Shown here piece after piece: positions 32,351-41,085 of a DNA stretch of 64,000 nt. The notes beneath the pieces are model-generated. The model was given only the letters and a program-made list of their open reading frames with translations. It was not told the origin of the DNA and searched no databases. Made by a program: the position numbers and the translations under genes. Numbering within the stretch: position 1 is the stretch's first letter; every line of letters begins with the position of its first letter. This DNA comes from an uncultured Collinsella sp. (GTDB lineage: Bacteria; Actinomycetota; Coriobacteriia; Coriobacteriales; Coriobacteriaceae): the NCBI GenBank assembly GCA_934630375.1, contig CAKTVQ010000007.1, positions 6,586 to 70,585 on the forward strand, given 5' to 3'.

Positions 32351-33047
32351 CGAAAACAAGGGCATTCACCCCACGGGGGTATCGTCGCGCGTGTGGATTG
32401 CGCTGGTCGCTCTGTGCGTCGCCAATGTCGTAGCGCACCTCATGGTGATGCCGAGCTTGCCTGCGCAGATTCCCACGCACTGGGGCGCGAACGGCGCCGT
32501 CGACGGTTGGGGTCCTAGCTGGATGGCCTCCGCGCTCGGCGTGCTGCCTCTGGCGCTTCTCGCAATGTTCTGCGTGGTGCCGCGCATCGACCCCAAAGGT
32601 GAGGCATATCGAACCTCGGGCAAGTTCTACCAGGGCTTCGTAATCGCCTTCACCTTGTTCATGTGCGCCATAAGCTGGCTGGGAGAGCTTACGGTCTGGG
32701 GCGTGGTGCCGGCGGTCGGTTCGGTTAACGTGCTGATTTCCGGCGCTATCGGCTTGCTCTTCATTGGTGTGGGTAACTACTTGCCGCGTGTGAAGCAGAA
32801 CTATACGCTCGGTATCAAGACACCCTGGGCGCTTGCCGATCCCGAGAACTGGCGCCGTACGCAGCGTTTTGGCGGTGCCTGCTTTATGGTGCTGGGTATT
32901 GGCTTGATTGTGATGGGCGTGGCGGGTAGCGTGCTTTCGAGTGAAGTCGTCGCCGCGGTGATTGCGGTGCTGGCGTTTGGTTCAGCTGGCGCTGCCTACG
33001 TCTATTCGTATCTGCTGTGGCGCAAATCGCAGCGAGCCGTTCGCTAA
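32343..33047 (+). CDS. sdpI: SdpI-like integral membrane protein (DUF1648/SdpI)
   Basis: This 234-residue protein has about six membrane helices. The DUF1648 motif PSLPAQIPTHWGANGAVDGWGPSW lies near 37, and the SdpI motif YTLGIKTPWALADPENWRRTQRFGG near 165. SdpI gives Bacillus immunity to the SDP toxin and relays toxin sensing to SdpR. No toxin genes (sdpABC) are seen here, so it may protect against toxins of neighbouring bacteria. It is translationally coupled to sdpR. Confidence 0.9.
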   Translation: MNNENKGIHPTGVSSRVWIALVALCVANVVAHLMVMPSLPAQIPTHWGANGAVDGWGPSWMASALGVLPLALLAMFCVVPRIDPKGEAYRTSGKFYQGFVIAFTLFMCAISWLGELTVWGVVPAVGSVNVLISGAIGLLFIGVGNYLPRVKQNYTLGIKTPWALADPENWRRTQRFGGACFMVLGIGLIVMGVAGSVLSSEVVAAVIAVLAFGSAGAAYVYSYLLWRKSQRAVR

Positions 33048-33113
33048 GGTTGCGGAAAACTAGCGTACGCAGTTCATAGTGTGTTCCGGGGGACTTTTCC
33101 CAGGTAGTATTAG

Positions 33114-33140
33114 GGGGTGTGGGCAACCATGCCCCTTTTT
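33114..33140 (+). terminator. Terminator after sdpI
   Basis: GGGGTGTGG (33114-33122) pairs with CCATGCCCC (33127-33135) through two G-U pairs around GCAA and is followed by TTTTT. Confidence 0.75.
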
Positions 33141-33232
33141 CGTTAAATTTCAGAGCTGGTTACCTCATTTCGTTTCCACTAAAACGAAAACAAGAATAGG
33201 GAAACAGCAGGTAGAAAGGATAAAACAGGCAA

Positions 33233-34912
33233 ATGGCGGAGTTTATCTACCAGATGTATCAGGCTCGTAAGGCCCATGGCGACAAGGTGATTCTTGACGA
33301 CGTGACCCTGAGCTTCTATCCCGGTGCCAAGATCGGCGTCGTGGGCCCCAACGGTATGGGCAAGTCGACCCTGCTCAAGATCATGGCCGGTATCGAGGAG
33401 GTCTCCAACGGCGATGCCAGGCTCACCCCTGGCTACACCGTGGGCATCCTGCAGCAGGAGCCGCCGCTCGATGACGACAAGACCGTCATCGAGAACGTGC
33501 GTATGGCGTTTGGCGACATGATCGCCAAGGTCGATCGCTTCAATAAAATCGGCGAGGAGATGTGCGACCCGGATTGCGACATGGACGCCCTCATGGCCGA
33601 GATGGGCAAGCTCCAGGACGAGATCGATGCCGCCGACGGCTGGGATATCGATTCCAAGCTCGGCCAGGCCATGGACGCGCTGCAGCTGCCCGATTCTGAC
33701 ATGCCGGTCAATGTGCTTTCCGGCGGCGAGCGCCGTCGCGTGGCCCTGTGCAAGCTGCTGCTCGAAGCTCCCGATCTGCTGCTGCTCGACGAGCCCACGA
33801 ACCACCTGGATGCCGAGTCGATCCTGTGGCTCGAGCATTTCCTGCACAACTACCAGGGCGCGGTGCTTGCCGTCACGCACGATCGCTACTTCCTGGATAA
33901 CGTTGCCGAGTGGATCTGCGAGGTCGACCGCGGTCACCTTTATCCCTACAAGGGCAACTACTCCACGTATCTGGAGACCAAGGCCGCCCGTATCGAGGCT
34001 CAGGGTAACCGCGATGCCAAGCTCGCCAAGCGCATGGAGGCCGAGCTCGAGTGGGTGCGCAGCTCGCCCAAGGCTCGCCAGGCCAAGAACAAGGCCCGTC
34101 TGGCTCGCTACGAGGAGATGGAGGCCGAGGCCCGCGCAAGCCAGAAGCTTGACTGGACCGATATCCGCATTCCCGTTGGACCGCGTCTGGGCAACAAGGT
34201 GCTCGAGGCCCATCATCTGCACAAGGAGTTCGATGGCCGCGTGCTCATCGACGACCTTTCGTTTACCCTGCCGCGCAACGGCATCGTCGGCGTGATCGGT
34301 CCTAACGGCGTCGGTAAGACCACGCTGTTCAAGACCATCGTTGGCCTGGAGCCGCTGACTTCGGGCGAGCTCGAGGTGGGCGAGACCGTCAAGATCTCCT
34401 ACGTCGACCAGAACCGTTCCGGCATCGACCCTGATAAGAATCTGTGGGAGGTCGTCTCGGACGGCCTGGACCACATGATGGTCGGCGAGACCGAGGTCCC
34501 GAGCCGCGCTTATGTGGCGAGCTTCGGCTTTAAGGGCCAGGACCAGCAGAAGCGCGCTGGCGTACTCTCCGGTGGCGAGCGTAACCGTCTGAACCTGGCG
34601 CTCACGCTCAAGCAGGGCGGCAACCTGCTGCTGCTCGACGAGCCTACCAACGACCTGGACGTCGAGACCCTGTCCTCGCTCGAGGCGGCACTGCTCGAGT
34701 TCCCGGGCTGCTCGGTGGTTATTAGCCACGACCGTATGTTCCTGGACCGTGTTGCCACGCATATCCTGGCATGGGAGGGCACCGACGAGAACCCGGGCAA
34801 CTGGTACTGGTTCGAGGGCAACTTCGAGGCCTATCAGGCCAACCGCATCGAGCGCTTGGGCGAGGACGCAGCCCAGCCGCATCGTATCCACAGGAAACTT
34901 ACCAGGGACTAG
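33233..34912 (+). CDS. ettA: Energy-dependent translational throttle protein EttA (ABC-F)
   Basis: This 559-residue ABC-F protein binds the ribosomal E site and gates translation by ATP state. Two ATPase domains are visible: GPNGMGKST and LSGGERRRVALCKLLLEAPDLLLLDEPTNHLD, then GPNGVGKTT and LSGGERNRLNLALTLKQGGNLLLLDEPTNDLD, joined by the helical linker EWVRSSPKARQAKNKARLARYEEM. The start MAEFIYQMYQARKAHG and the length match EttA. There are no membrane segments. Codon use suggests strong expression. Confidence 0.94.
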   Translation: MAEFIYQMYQARKAHGDKVILDDVTLSFYPGAKIGVVGPNGMGKSTLLKIMAGIEEVSNGDARLTPGYTVGILQQEPPLDDDKTVIENVRMAFGDMIAKVDRFNKIGEEMCDPDCDMDALMAEMGKLQDEIDAADGWDIDSKLGQAMDALQLPDSDMPVNVLSGGERRRVALCKLLLEAPDLLLLDEPTNHLDAESILWLEHFLHNYQGAVLAVTHDRYFLDNVAEWICEVDRGHLYPYKGNYSTYLETKAARIEAQGNRDAKLAKRMEAELEWVRSSPKARQAKNKARLARYEEMEAEARASQKLDWTDIRIPVGPRLGNKVLEAHHLHKEFDGRVLIDDLSFTLPRNGIVGVIGPNGVGKTTLFKTIVGLEPLTSGELEVGETVKISYVDQNRSGIDPDKNLWEVVSDGLDHMMVGETEVPSRAYVASFGFKGQDQQKRAGVLSGGERNRLNLALTLKQGGNLLLLDEPTNDLDVETLSSLEAALLEFPGCSVVISHDRMFLDRVATHILAWEGTDENPGNWYWFEGNFEAYQANRIERLGEDAAQPHRIHRKLTRD

Positions 34913-34918
34913 TTTGAT

Positions 34919-34947
34919 GTGGCAAAGGGACAGCCCCTTTGTCACAC
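34919..34947. repeat. Short palindrome of the AAAGGGACAG family
   Basis: TGTGGCAAAGGG, ACAG, CCCCTTTGTCACA: a near-perfect hairpin sharing AAAGGGACAG with the other REP-like elements of the window. Confidence 0.6.
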
Positions 34948-34974
34948 GAACTTATGCTCAACCTGGAAAAATAA

Positions 34975-35013
34975 AAAACGCGGCGAACGTTTTTGTGACG
35001 TTCGCCGCGTTTT
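34975..35013. terminator. Bidirectional terminator between ettA and the next gene
   Basis: AAAACGCGGCGAACGT (34975-34990) pairs perfectly with 34998-35013 around TTTTGTG. Confidence 0.9.
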
Positions 35014-35014
35014 G

Positions 35015-36328
35015 CTATTCGTTGGATTCTTCAACCTTGTCGATGGTCCAGGTGGCTCCGAGGCCTCCGGTGGTGTTGCGGCGGATGCGCACGGTGACTT
35101 CGTGGCGCTCGCCGGCCTGCGTGTAGCGCAGCGGGAAGCTTGCGCGGTTGCGTGCGGCATCGATGATGCCACGCTCGCGGGCGATCCAGTAGTACTCGCC
35201 GACGATGCCGAGCGTGTCGGCACCGTAGGGAAGATAGGTCGACAGCTGATGCAGCAGCGGGCCGGGGCAGAAGACCTCGGTCGCGAAATCGACAGGGAAG
35301 TCCTCGGGGATGGTCGGTGCTGCGGGTGCAGGGACCGAGGTCGGTGCGGGTGCGGGCTCCGGCGTGCGAACGGGTTCGACGACGGGCTTGGCAGCAGGCG
35401 CAGGCTTGGTGGTCGTCTCCGGCACGGCTGTAACATCAGCAGGCTCGGTAATCACGGGCGCATCTGCGGTTACGGGTTTAGCCTCGGCCTGTGGAGCGTT
35501 TTCACCCTCTGCGTTCGGTTTTGCCTCGACTGGCGTGGACGCCATGGTGGTGATGCCGGCGTTGGCGTTCTCGGGGTCGTAAACGACCGTGAGCGAAATG
35601 GCGGGCTGGGGCACCTCGGGTTCCGGCTTTGCTTCGGCAGCGTCCTGCTCCGCTGGCTCGTCGGCCTGGTCATCTTCGGGGCCATCGCCAAAGACATCGC
35701 TGTTTTGGAAGGCGGGTGCCGCAGGTTGATCGGCGGGTTTCTCGGCTGCCGGCGCAGGGGTCTCGTTTGACTCCTCGGCGGACTCTGCACCCTGCTCGGT
35801 AGCTGCTTCCTGCTCGGGGGTAACTTCGGGGCTAACTGCCGTGACGGTCATGACCTCCGCTTCGGTCATTGTCTCTACAACAGCTTCGACCTCTACCTCG
35901 GGCTCCGGCGCGGCCTCAACCTCAACAGCAGACTCAGACTCGGGACGCTTGACGTGCTTGGGGCGCACAGCCTTGAGGTCCTTCTCGCCGCGTTTCTTCT
36001 TCTTGTAGGACTGCTTGGCACCCTTGGTAGCCTTGGGCTTGTCTTCACCCTTGGCAAGGGCGGCATCCCAGGCCTCGTTGGCGATGACGGTGGCATACAG
36101 GCGGCCGCCCTTAAAGACGGTCAGCTTAATGCAGTCGTCGAGCTCCTCGAGCAATTCGCGCGTGGACTCAAAACCCAGGTCGTAGGCGGCCATATCGCCG
36201 GCGGCGAGCGCTTCCTCGACCTGCGTCATAAACGTTTGCTTACCGCATCCAATTGCGTCGCGCAGCAGGCGATACAGATAGATGTGGTTGCCCAGCGAAA
36301 GCGTGGGCTTAACTATTGTCTTGCTCAT
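35015..36328 (-). CDS. Unknown protein with a disordered Pro/Glu/Ala-rich middle
   Basis: The 437-residue protein has a compact N-terminal part (about 1-90; LGNHIYLYRLLRDAIGCGKQTF, ESTRELLEELDDCIKLTVFKGGRLYATV) and a Lys-rich basic stretch (KKKKRGEKDLK near 110). A long acidic, Pro/Ala/Glu-rich low-complexity region follows (about 125-335), then a conserved-looking C-terminal domain (FATEVFCPGPLLHQLSTYLPYGADTLGIVGEYYW). No signal peptide or membrane helix is seen. I recognise no function. A start at 36328 is favoured over 36367. GGAGATTTGCC precedes it. Confidence 0.6.
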   Translation of the reverse strand: MSKTIVKPTLSLGNHIYLYRLLRDAIGCGKQTFMTQVEEALAAGDMAAYDLGFESTRELLEELDDCIKLTVFKGGRLYATVIANEAWDAALAKGEDKPKATKGAKQSYKKKKRGEKDLKAVRPKHVKRPESESAVEVEAAPEPEVEVEAVVETMTEAEVMTVTAVSPEVTPEQEAATEQGAESAEESNETPAPAAEKPADQPAAPAFQNSDVFGDGPEDDQADEPAEQDAAEAKPEPEVPQPAISLTVVYDPENANAGITTMASTPVEAKPNAEGENAPQAEAKPVTADAPVITEPADVTAVPETTTKPAPAAKPVVEPVRTPEPAPAPTSVPAPAAPTIPEDFPVDFATEVFCPGPLLHQLSTYLPYGADTLGIVGEYYWIARERGIIDAARNRASFPLRYTQAGERHEVTVRIRRNTTGGLGATWTIDKVEESNE

Positions 36329-36400
36329 GGCAAATCTCCTCTTTACACACGTAGAGCATCTTACCATCGCCCGGGGTTTGCCATGACGGCGCCTAAGGCA

Positions 36401-36433
36401 AACGGGCGCGACCGTTGCCGGTTCGCGCCCGTT
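36401..36433 (-). terminator. Stem-loop terminator of the Ser/Thr-rich protein gene
   Basis: AACGGGCGCGA (36401-36411) pairs with TCGCGCCCGTT (36423-36433). On the minus strand it follows the stop of the next gene by about 35 bases. The T-run is weak. Confidence 0.6.
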
Positions 36434-36467
36434 ATACAGGTCGGTTCTCTATGAGAGGCAAACGTGC

Positions 36468-37421
36468 TTAGTTGCCCGATGCCGTGCCTTGGCTCGAGCT
36501 GTCAGATGCCGTGCCGGACGCGGTTCCACTCGAGCTGTTGGTGTTGCTACTGTCTGCTGCACCCATTCCCGACGTGGTGTCGCTCGTCTGGCCTCCCGTG
36601 TTCGGCTGTGAACCGTCAGTTGTTTGGCTTGAGTTGGTCGTGTCGGACGGCGTGCCACTGTTGGCCGTAGAGGAATCGGTGCCCTGCGATTGGTTTTGGG
36701 TGTTCGAGGACGAATCGGCAGAGGTAGAACTGTCTTGCGTGCCGTCCGCCTGTGCCTGCTGATCCTGCGACTGGGTGTTGCCATTTGCATCGCTCTCGGT
36801 CGTGTGCGACGAAAGGATTGGCTCGGGGCGCTCGCCCAGACCCTCACCGGCGGTGGTTATAAGGATGGCGCCGGTGCAGGCGATGACCGCGACGATGGCG
36901 ATGGCGATCGAGAAGACGATGACTTTCTTTTGCGTCTGGCTACGCTCTGCCGCCGCCTTGGCGCGCAGGCTGTTGGGGGCGACGCGCGCCGTGGTCGCGC
37001 GCCCCGCAATCTGGCGCATCTCCTGCGTGGTCGCGGCGCCGCCCAGGTGCTCCTCGACATTGGGCTCAACGGGCTCGTAGGCGCCGGCAGGGTAGTCGAC
37101 AGCGGCATGCGTGCCCTTGATTGCTTCGGCGCTGGCGGAGATAAAGTGGCGATAGATCTGCGAGGACACAACGGTGATGACCGAGCTCACGGCGGCGCCG
37201 ATTACCGATCCGGCGATACCGATCTTGGAGGCAAGCGCCACGCTTGTGGCCGCGGCTGCGGCGCCGGCGATGATCTGGGGAATGGAAATGTCATCGAACA
37301 GGCCCTTTTTGGGCGCGATGGCCATGGTCTGTCCGATGGAATGGTTTTCGTGAACGCCGTTGTTGAGCGCGGCCGGTGTCATGACGCGCGTGCGCGGCGC
37401 GTCAGTGTACTTGGTTGTCAT
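36468..37421 (-). CDS. Membrane protein with a long Ser/Thr/Asn-rich exterior tail
   Basis: This 317-residue protein has an N-terminal cytoplasmic region, a small-residue hydrophobic pair (about 48-80, IIAGAAAAATSVALASKIGIAGSVIGAAV) and a strong membrane helix (about 170-195, VIVFSIAIAIVAVIACTGAILI). A C-terminal 110 residues are almost entirely Ser, Thr, Asn, Gln, Gly and Asp. Such tails are typical of wall-spanning or glycosylated stalks. No sorting signal is present. Function unknown. The start at 37421 lies behind GGGAGGACCCCGT. Confidence 0.6.
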   Translation of the reverse strand: MTTKYTDAPRTRVMTPAALNNGVHENHSIGQTMAIAPKKGLFDDISIPQIIAGAAAAATSVALASKIGIAGSVIGAAVSSVITVVSSQIYRHFISASAEAIKGTHAAVDYPAGAYEPVEPNVEEHLGGAATTQEMRQIAGRATTARVAPNSLRAKAAAERSQTQKKVIVFSIAIAIVAVIACTGAILITTAGEGLGERPEPILSSHTTESDANGNTQSQDQQAQADGTQDSSTSADSSSNTQNQSQGTDSSTANSGTPSDTTNSSQTTDGSQPNTGGQTSDTTSGMGAADSSNTNSSSGTASGTASDSSSQGTASGN

Positions 37422-37624
37422 ACGGGGTCCTCCCGGTGTAAATCTGCTTCGTTTCGTGTAGCCATCAGGGTACCCACCAGATGTGAATCGTACGTGACAT
37501 TTAACAGATACCATCAACTCATCAATAGCTCACCAAGTTGGTGGGATGCGGTTGCACTCGGCGGTTGAACTACAATAGAGCTTGCTAATTGTTGTGAATG
37601 GCGTCTACGCACGGGAGCATTCTT

Positions 37625-39604
37625 ATGAATCTTCACCTTTCTCAGTCTGATGGCTTTTTGCGTGTGGCGGCGGCGTCACCGCGGATTCGCGTTGCCGATG
37701 TCGAGGGTAATGCTGAGGTGGCGCTTTCCACTGTTCGCGATGCTGCCGAGCGCGGCGTTCGTGCTCTGGTGCTGCCCGAGCTTAACCTGACCGGCTATAC
37801 CGCGGCCGATCTGTTCCATAACCGCACACTGTTGCATGCCTGCGAGGCTGCTCTGGTGCATATCCTCGATGAAACCCGTGAGCTGCCGATCGTCTTTACC
37901 GTCGGTCTTCCCGTTGCGGTGGCCGAGAACATCTACAACTGCGCCGCCGTGTGCTGTGCGGGCGAGCTTTTGGGCCTCACGGCCAAGAAGTACCTGCCCA
38001 ACTATGGCGAGTTCTACGAGCGCCGTTGGTTTGCTCCGGCGCCTGCGGATCCCGTGTGGGTTGAATTTGCCGGTCAGGGTCCGGTCCCGCTGGGCTCGGG
38101 GCTTGTCTACCGTTGCTGTGATGAGGGTGCCGAGGACCTGGTGCTGGGCGTTGAGGTTTGTGAGGACCTGTGGGTGCCGGCGCCCCCCTCGACCGAGATG
38201 GCGCTTGCCGGTGCGACGGTGATTCTCAACCCGTCGGCCTCTGACGAAATCATCGGTAAGGCAGATTACCGCCGCAGCCTTATCTCTAACCAAAGCGCGC
38301 GCCTGTACTGCGCTTATGCCTACGCGGACGCGAGTGAGGGCGAGTCCACGACCGATATGGTCTTTGCGGGCGAGAACCTTATCTACGAAAACGGCTCCAA
38401 GCTCGCCGCCACCAAATTGCTTACCTGCGATATGGCCGTTGCCGATGTCGATCTTGACCGCCTGGTTGCCGAGCGCCGTCGCTCGACGACGTGGACGCGC
38501 GCGGACGATGCGCCGGAGGCCACGATTGTTGAATTTTCGTTTGAGGACGTGCTGGCAGACGAACCTGTCCTGCGCGATGCGCTCGACATCGACCGTGTCT
38601 TCCCCCGCGCACCCTTCGTGCCTGCCGACCATGGTGACCTGGCTGAGCGTTGCGAGACCATCCTCGACCTGCAGACCGCGGGCCTCAAGACCCGTCTTGC
38701 CCATACGGGTACCAAGGCGGCTGTCATCGGTCTTTCAGGCGGCCTGGACTCCACGCTGGCACTGCTTGTGACCGTGCGTGCCTTCGATGCGCTGGGGCTG
38801 CCGCGCACGGGTATCACGGCGGTTTCCATGCCCGGCTTTGGCACGACGCATCGCACTAAGTCGAATGCCGAGTCGCTCGCTCGCGACCTAGGCGTGAGCT
38901 TCCGGGAAGTCTCGATCCATGCAGCCGTGGAGCAGCATTTTAAGGACATCGAGCACGATCCGACCGTCCAGGACGTGACTTACGAGAACAGCCAGGCCCG
39001 CGAGCGTACGCAGATTCTGATGGATCTGGCCAATCAGGCTGGCGGTTTTGTCATCGGCACGGGCGACCTGTCGGAGCTGGCGCTCGGCTGGGCTACCTAT
39101 AACGGCGACCACATGAGCATGTACGCCGTCAATACGAGCGTGCCCAAGACGCTTGTGCGCCATCTGGTGCGCTATGCCGCTGATGTTTTTGGCGGGCGTA
39201 TTGCCGAGGTCTTGCTCGATATCCTCGATACGCCGGTGTCCCCCGAGCTTCTGCCGCCCACGGGCGACGGCGAGATTGCGCAGAAGACTGAGGACCTGGT
39301 GGGCCCGTACGAGCTGCACGACTACTTCCTCTACTACCTGCTGCGTTTTGGCTTTGAGCCGGGCAAGATCTACCGCATGGCGCTCAAGAGCTTCGAGGGC
39401 GTCTACGACGCCAAGACCATCCACACGTGGCTACGCACGTTCTACCGTCGCTTCTTTGCCCAGCAGTTTAAGCGCAGCTGCCTGCCCGATGGCCCCAAGG
39501 TGGGCTCGGTCACGCTCAGCCCGCGCGGCGATTGGCGCATGCCGAGTGACGCCAGCTCGCGCCTGTGGCTCGCCCAGATTGACGCGCTCAATCCGATGGA
39601 CTAA
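37625..39604 (+). CDS. nadE: NAD+ synthase, glutamine-hydrolysing
   Basis: This 659-residue two-domain enzyme makes NAD from deamido-NAD. The N-terminal nitrilase-type glutaminase (about 1-300) has the Glu (LVLPELNLTGY), Lys (AKKYLPNYGEFYERRWF) and Cys (LGVEVCEDLWVP) triad. The C-terminal synthetase (about 330-640) has the P-loop VIGLSGGLDSTLALLV, and GTGDLSELALGWATYNGDHMSMY for nucleotide and metal binding. Length fits the long eukaryote/actinobacterial form. The ATG at 37625 is chosen because the nitrilase domain begins a few residues later. Confidence 0.94.
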   Translation: MNLHLSQSDGFLRVAAASPRIRVADVEGNAEVALSTVRDAAERGVRALVLPELNLTGYTAADLFHNRTLLHACEAALVHILDETRELPIVFTVGLPVAVAENIYNCAAVCCAGELLGLTAKKYLPNYGEFYERRWFAPAPADPVWVEFAGQGPVPLGSGLVYRCCDEGAEDLVLGVEVCEDLWVPAPPSTEMALAGATVILNPSASDEIIGKADYRRSLISNQSARLYCAYAYADASEGESTTDMVFAGENLIYENGSKLAATKLLTCDMAVADVDLDRLVAERRRSTTWTRADDAPEATIVEFSFEDVLADEPVLRDALDIDRVFPRAPFVPADHGDLAERCETILDLQTAGLKTRLAHTGTKAAVIGLSGGLDSTLALLVTVRAFDALGLPRTGITAVSMPGFGTTHRTKSNAESLARDLGVSFREVSIHAAVEQHFKDIEHDPTVQDVTYENSQARERTQILMDLANQAGGFVIGTGDLSELALGWATYNGDHMSMYAVNTSVPKTLVRHLVRYAADVFGGRIAEVLLDILDTPVSPELLPPTGDGEIAQKTEDLVGPYELHDYFLYYLLRFGFEPGKIYRMALKSFEGVYDAKTIHTWLRTFYRRFFAQQFKRSCLPDGPKVGSVTLSPRGDWRMPSDASSRLWLAQIDALNPMD

Positions 39605-39671
39605 GGTTGCCAAATTGAACCAAAACAGCGGGTGCAAGCGTTACACTTTTGCAATCTGATGGCCCGTATCG

Positions 39672-39702
39672 CGCGGCGCTCTTGTCGGAGCGCCGCGTTT
39701 TT
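39672..39702 (+). terminator. Terminator after nadE
   Basis: CGCGGCGCTC (39672-39681), loop TTGTCG, GAGCGCCGCG (39688-39697), TTTTT. It ends 20 bases before the next start codon, leaving little room for a separate promoter, so it may act as an attenuator of the aminotransferase gene. Confidence 0.85.
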
Positions 39703-39721
39703 CATATCGAAAGGTGGCACC

Positions 39722-40885
39722 ATGCAGGCATCGCAGCGTCTCGACCGCTTTGGCGCGGAGGTCTTCGCCTCGCTCAACAACAAACTTCTCGCGCTGAAGG
39801 CTCAGGGCAAGACCATTTACAACATGAGCGTGGGCACGCCCGACTTTAAGCCGTACGACCATGTGGTCGAGGCGCTCACGCATGCAGCCCAAGATCCCGA
39901 GATGTGGAAGTATGCCCTGCGCGACCTGCCCGAACTCAAGCAAGCCGTGTGCGATTACTATGAGCGTCGCTTTGGTGTCTCCGGCATTACGCCGTCCATG
40001 GTGCAGTCGTGCAACGGCACGCAGGAGGGCGTGGGCCACTTGGGCCTGGCGCTGCTCGACCCGGGCGATACCATCTTGGTGCCCGATCCGTGCTATCCGG
40101 TCTTTGAGGCGGGCGCCAAGATCGCCGACGCTAAGCTCGAGTACTACCCGCTGGTCGCCGAGCATAACTACCTGCCCTATGTGGCGGGCATCGATCCAGA
40201 GGTCGCCGACCGCGCCAAGTACATGATCGTGTCGCTGCCCGCCAACCCGGTTGGCTCGGTGGGCACGCCTGAGGTCTACGAGGAGATCATCGCCTTCGCC
40301 CGCGAGCACGACCTGTTGATCGTCCACGACAACGCCTACTCGGACATCGTGTTCGATGGCGAGCCGGGTGGCAGCTTTCTGCAGTATCCCGGCGCGCTCG
40401 AGGTGGGCGTGGAATTTTTCTCGCTCTCCAAGTCGTTCAACGTTACCGGCGCCCGCATCGGCTTCTTGGTCGGTCGCGAGGACGTGGTCTCGGCCTTCGC
40501 CAAGCTGCGCAGCCAGATCGACTTTGGCATGTTCTTCCCGATCCAGAAGGCCGCTATCGCCTGCCTCAACGGTCCGCGCGATGAGGTCGAGGCGCAGCGC
40601 CTGAAGTATCAGGAGCGCCGCGATGCCCTGTGCGACGGTCTTGAGGGCTTGGGCTGGGAGCGCCCCAACGCGCATGGCTCCATGTTCGTGTGGGCCAAGC
40701 TTCCCGGTGGCCGCACCGACTCGATGGCGTTTTGCGAGGAGCTCATGGAGAAGGCCGGTGTCGTCGTGACGCCGGGTGCGAGCTTTGGTCCTTCGGGCGA
40801 GGGGCACGTGCGCATGGCGTTGGTGCTGCCGCCCGACCAGATTGCGCTGGCTGTTGAGGCTATTCGTGAGGCGGGCCTGTATTAG
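39722..40885 (+). CDS. Class I/II PLP aminotransferase, DAP-aminotransferase-like
   Basis: This 387-residue fold-type I aminotransferase has TIYNMSVGTPDFKPYDHVVEAL, SCNGTQEGVGHLGLALLDPGDTILVPDPCYPVF, IVSLPANPVGSVGTPEVYEE, IVHDNAYSDIVFDGEPGGSF and the PLP lysine in FFSLSKSFNVTGARIGFLVG. The closest families are LL-diaminopimelate aminotransferase and N-acetyl-DAP aminotransferase (PatA). Because dapH and an M20 deacetylase lie about 5-9 kb away, an N-acetyl-DAP role is attractive, but other amino donors are possible. The start follows GAAAGGTGGCACC. Confidence 0.82.
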   Translation: MQASQRLDRFGAEVFASLNNKLLALKAQGKTIYNMSVGTPDFKPYDHVVEALTHAAQDPEMWKYALRDLPELKQAVCDYYERRFGVSGITPSMVQSCNGTQEGVGHLGLALLDPGDTILVPDPCYPVFEAGAKIADAKLEYYPLVAEHNYLPYVAGIDPEVADRAKYMIVSLPANPVGSVGTPEVYEEIIAFAREHDLLIVHDNAYSDIVFDGEPGGSFLQYPGALEVGVEFFSLSKSFNVTGARIGFLVGREDVVSAFAKLRSQIDFGMFFPIQKAAIACLNGPRDEVEAQRLKYQERRDALCDGLEGLGWERPNAHGSMFVWAKLPGGRTDSMAFCEELMEKAGVVVTPGASFGPSGEGHVRMALVLPPDQIALAVEAIREAGLY

Positions 40886-41029
40886 AGATTCGTTTTTTGT
40901 GAGTCAATAGCTCGAAACCGATTTCGTGCAGTTATTATACGAATTCTGCAAACAATTTCGGTAAACGGTCGATATTTGGCTGCAATAGGAGCATAATCAA
41001 AGTCCCGATTGGATGTATTGGGATTACGG

Positions 41030-41059
41030 CAAGCCGCTCGGGTCGCCCTGGGCGGTTTG
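41030..41059 (+). terminator. Stem-loop in the ldh leader
   Basis: CAAGCCGC (41030-41037) pairs with GCGGTTTG (41052-41059), extended inside by CGGG/CCCT, and is followed by TTTG. It may be an attenuator, since it ends about 27 bases before the ldh ATG. The rest of 40886-41085 shows no other clear element. Confidence 0.35.
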
Positions 41060-41085
41060 TTTGTGGAGAGAGATGGGAGTTTGTA

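Noticed and set aside
40886..41085. ldh upstream region searched for a Rex operator
   Set aside because: TTGTGAGTCAATAGCTCGAAA is only a half match to TTGTGA-N6-TCACAA.
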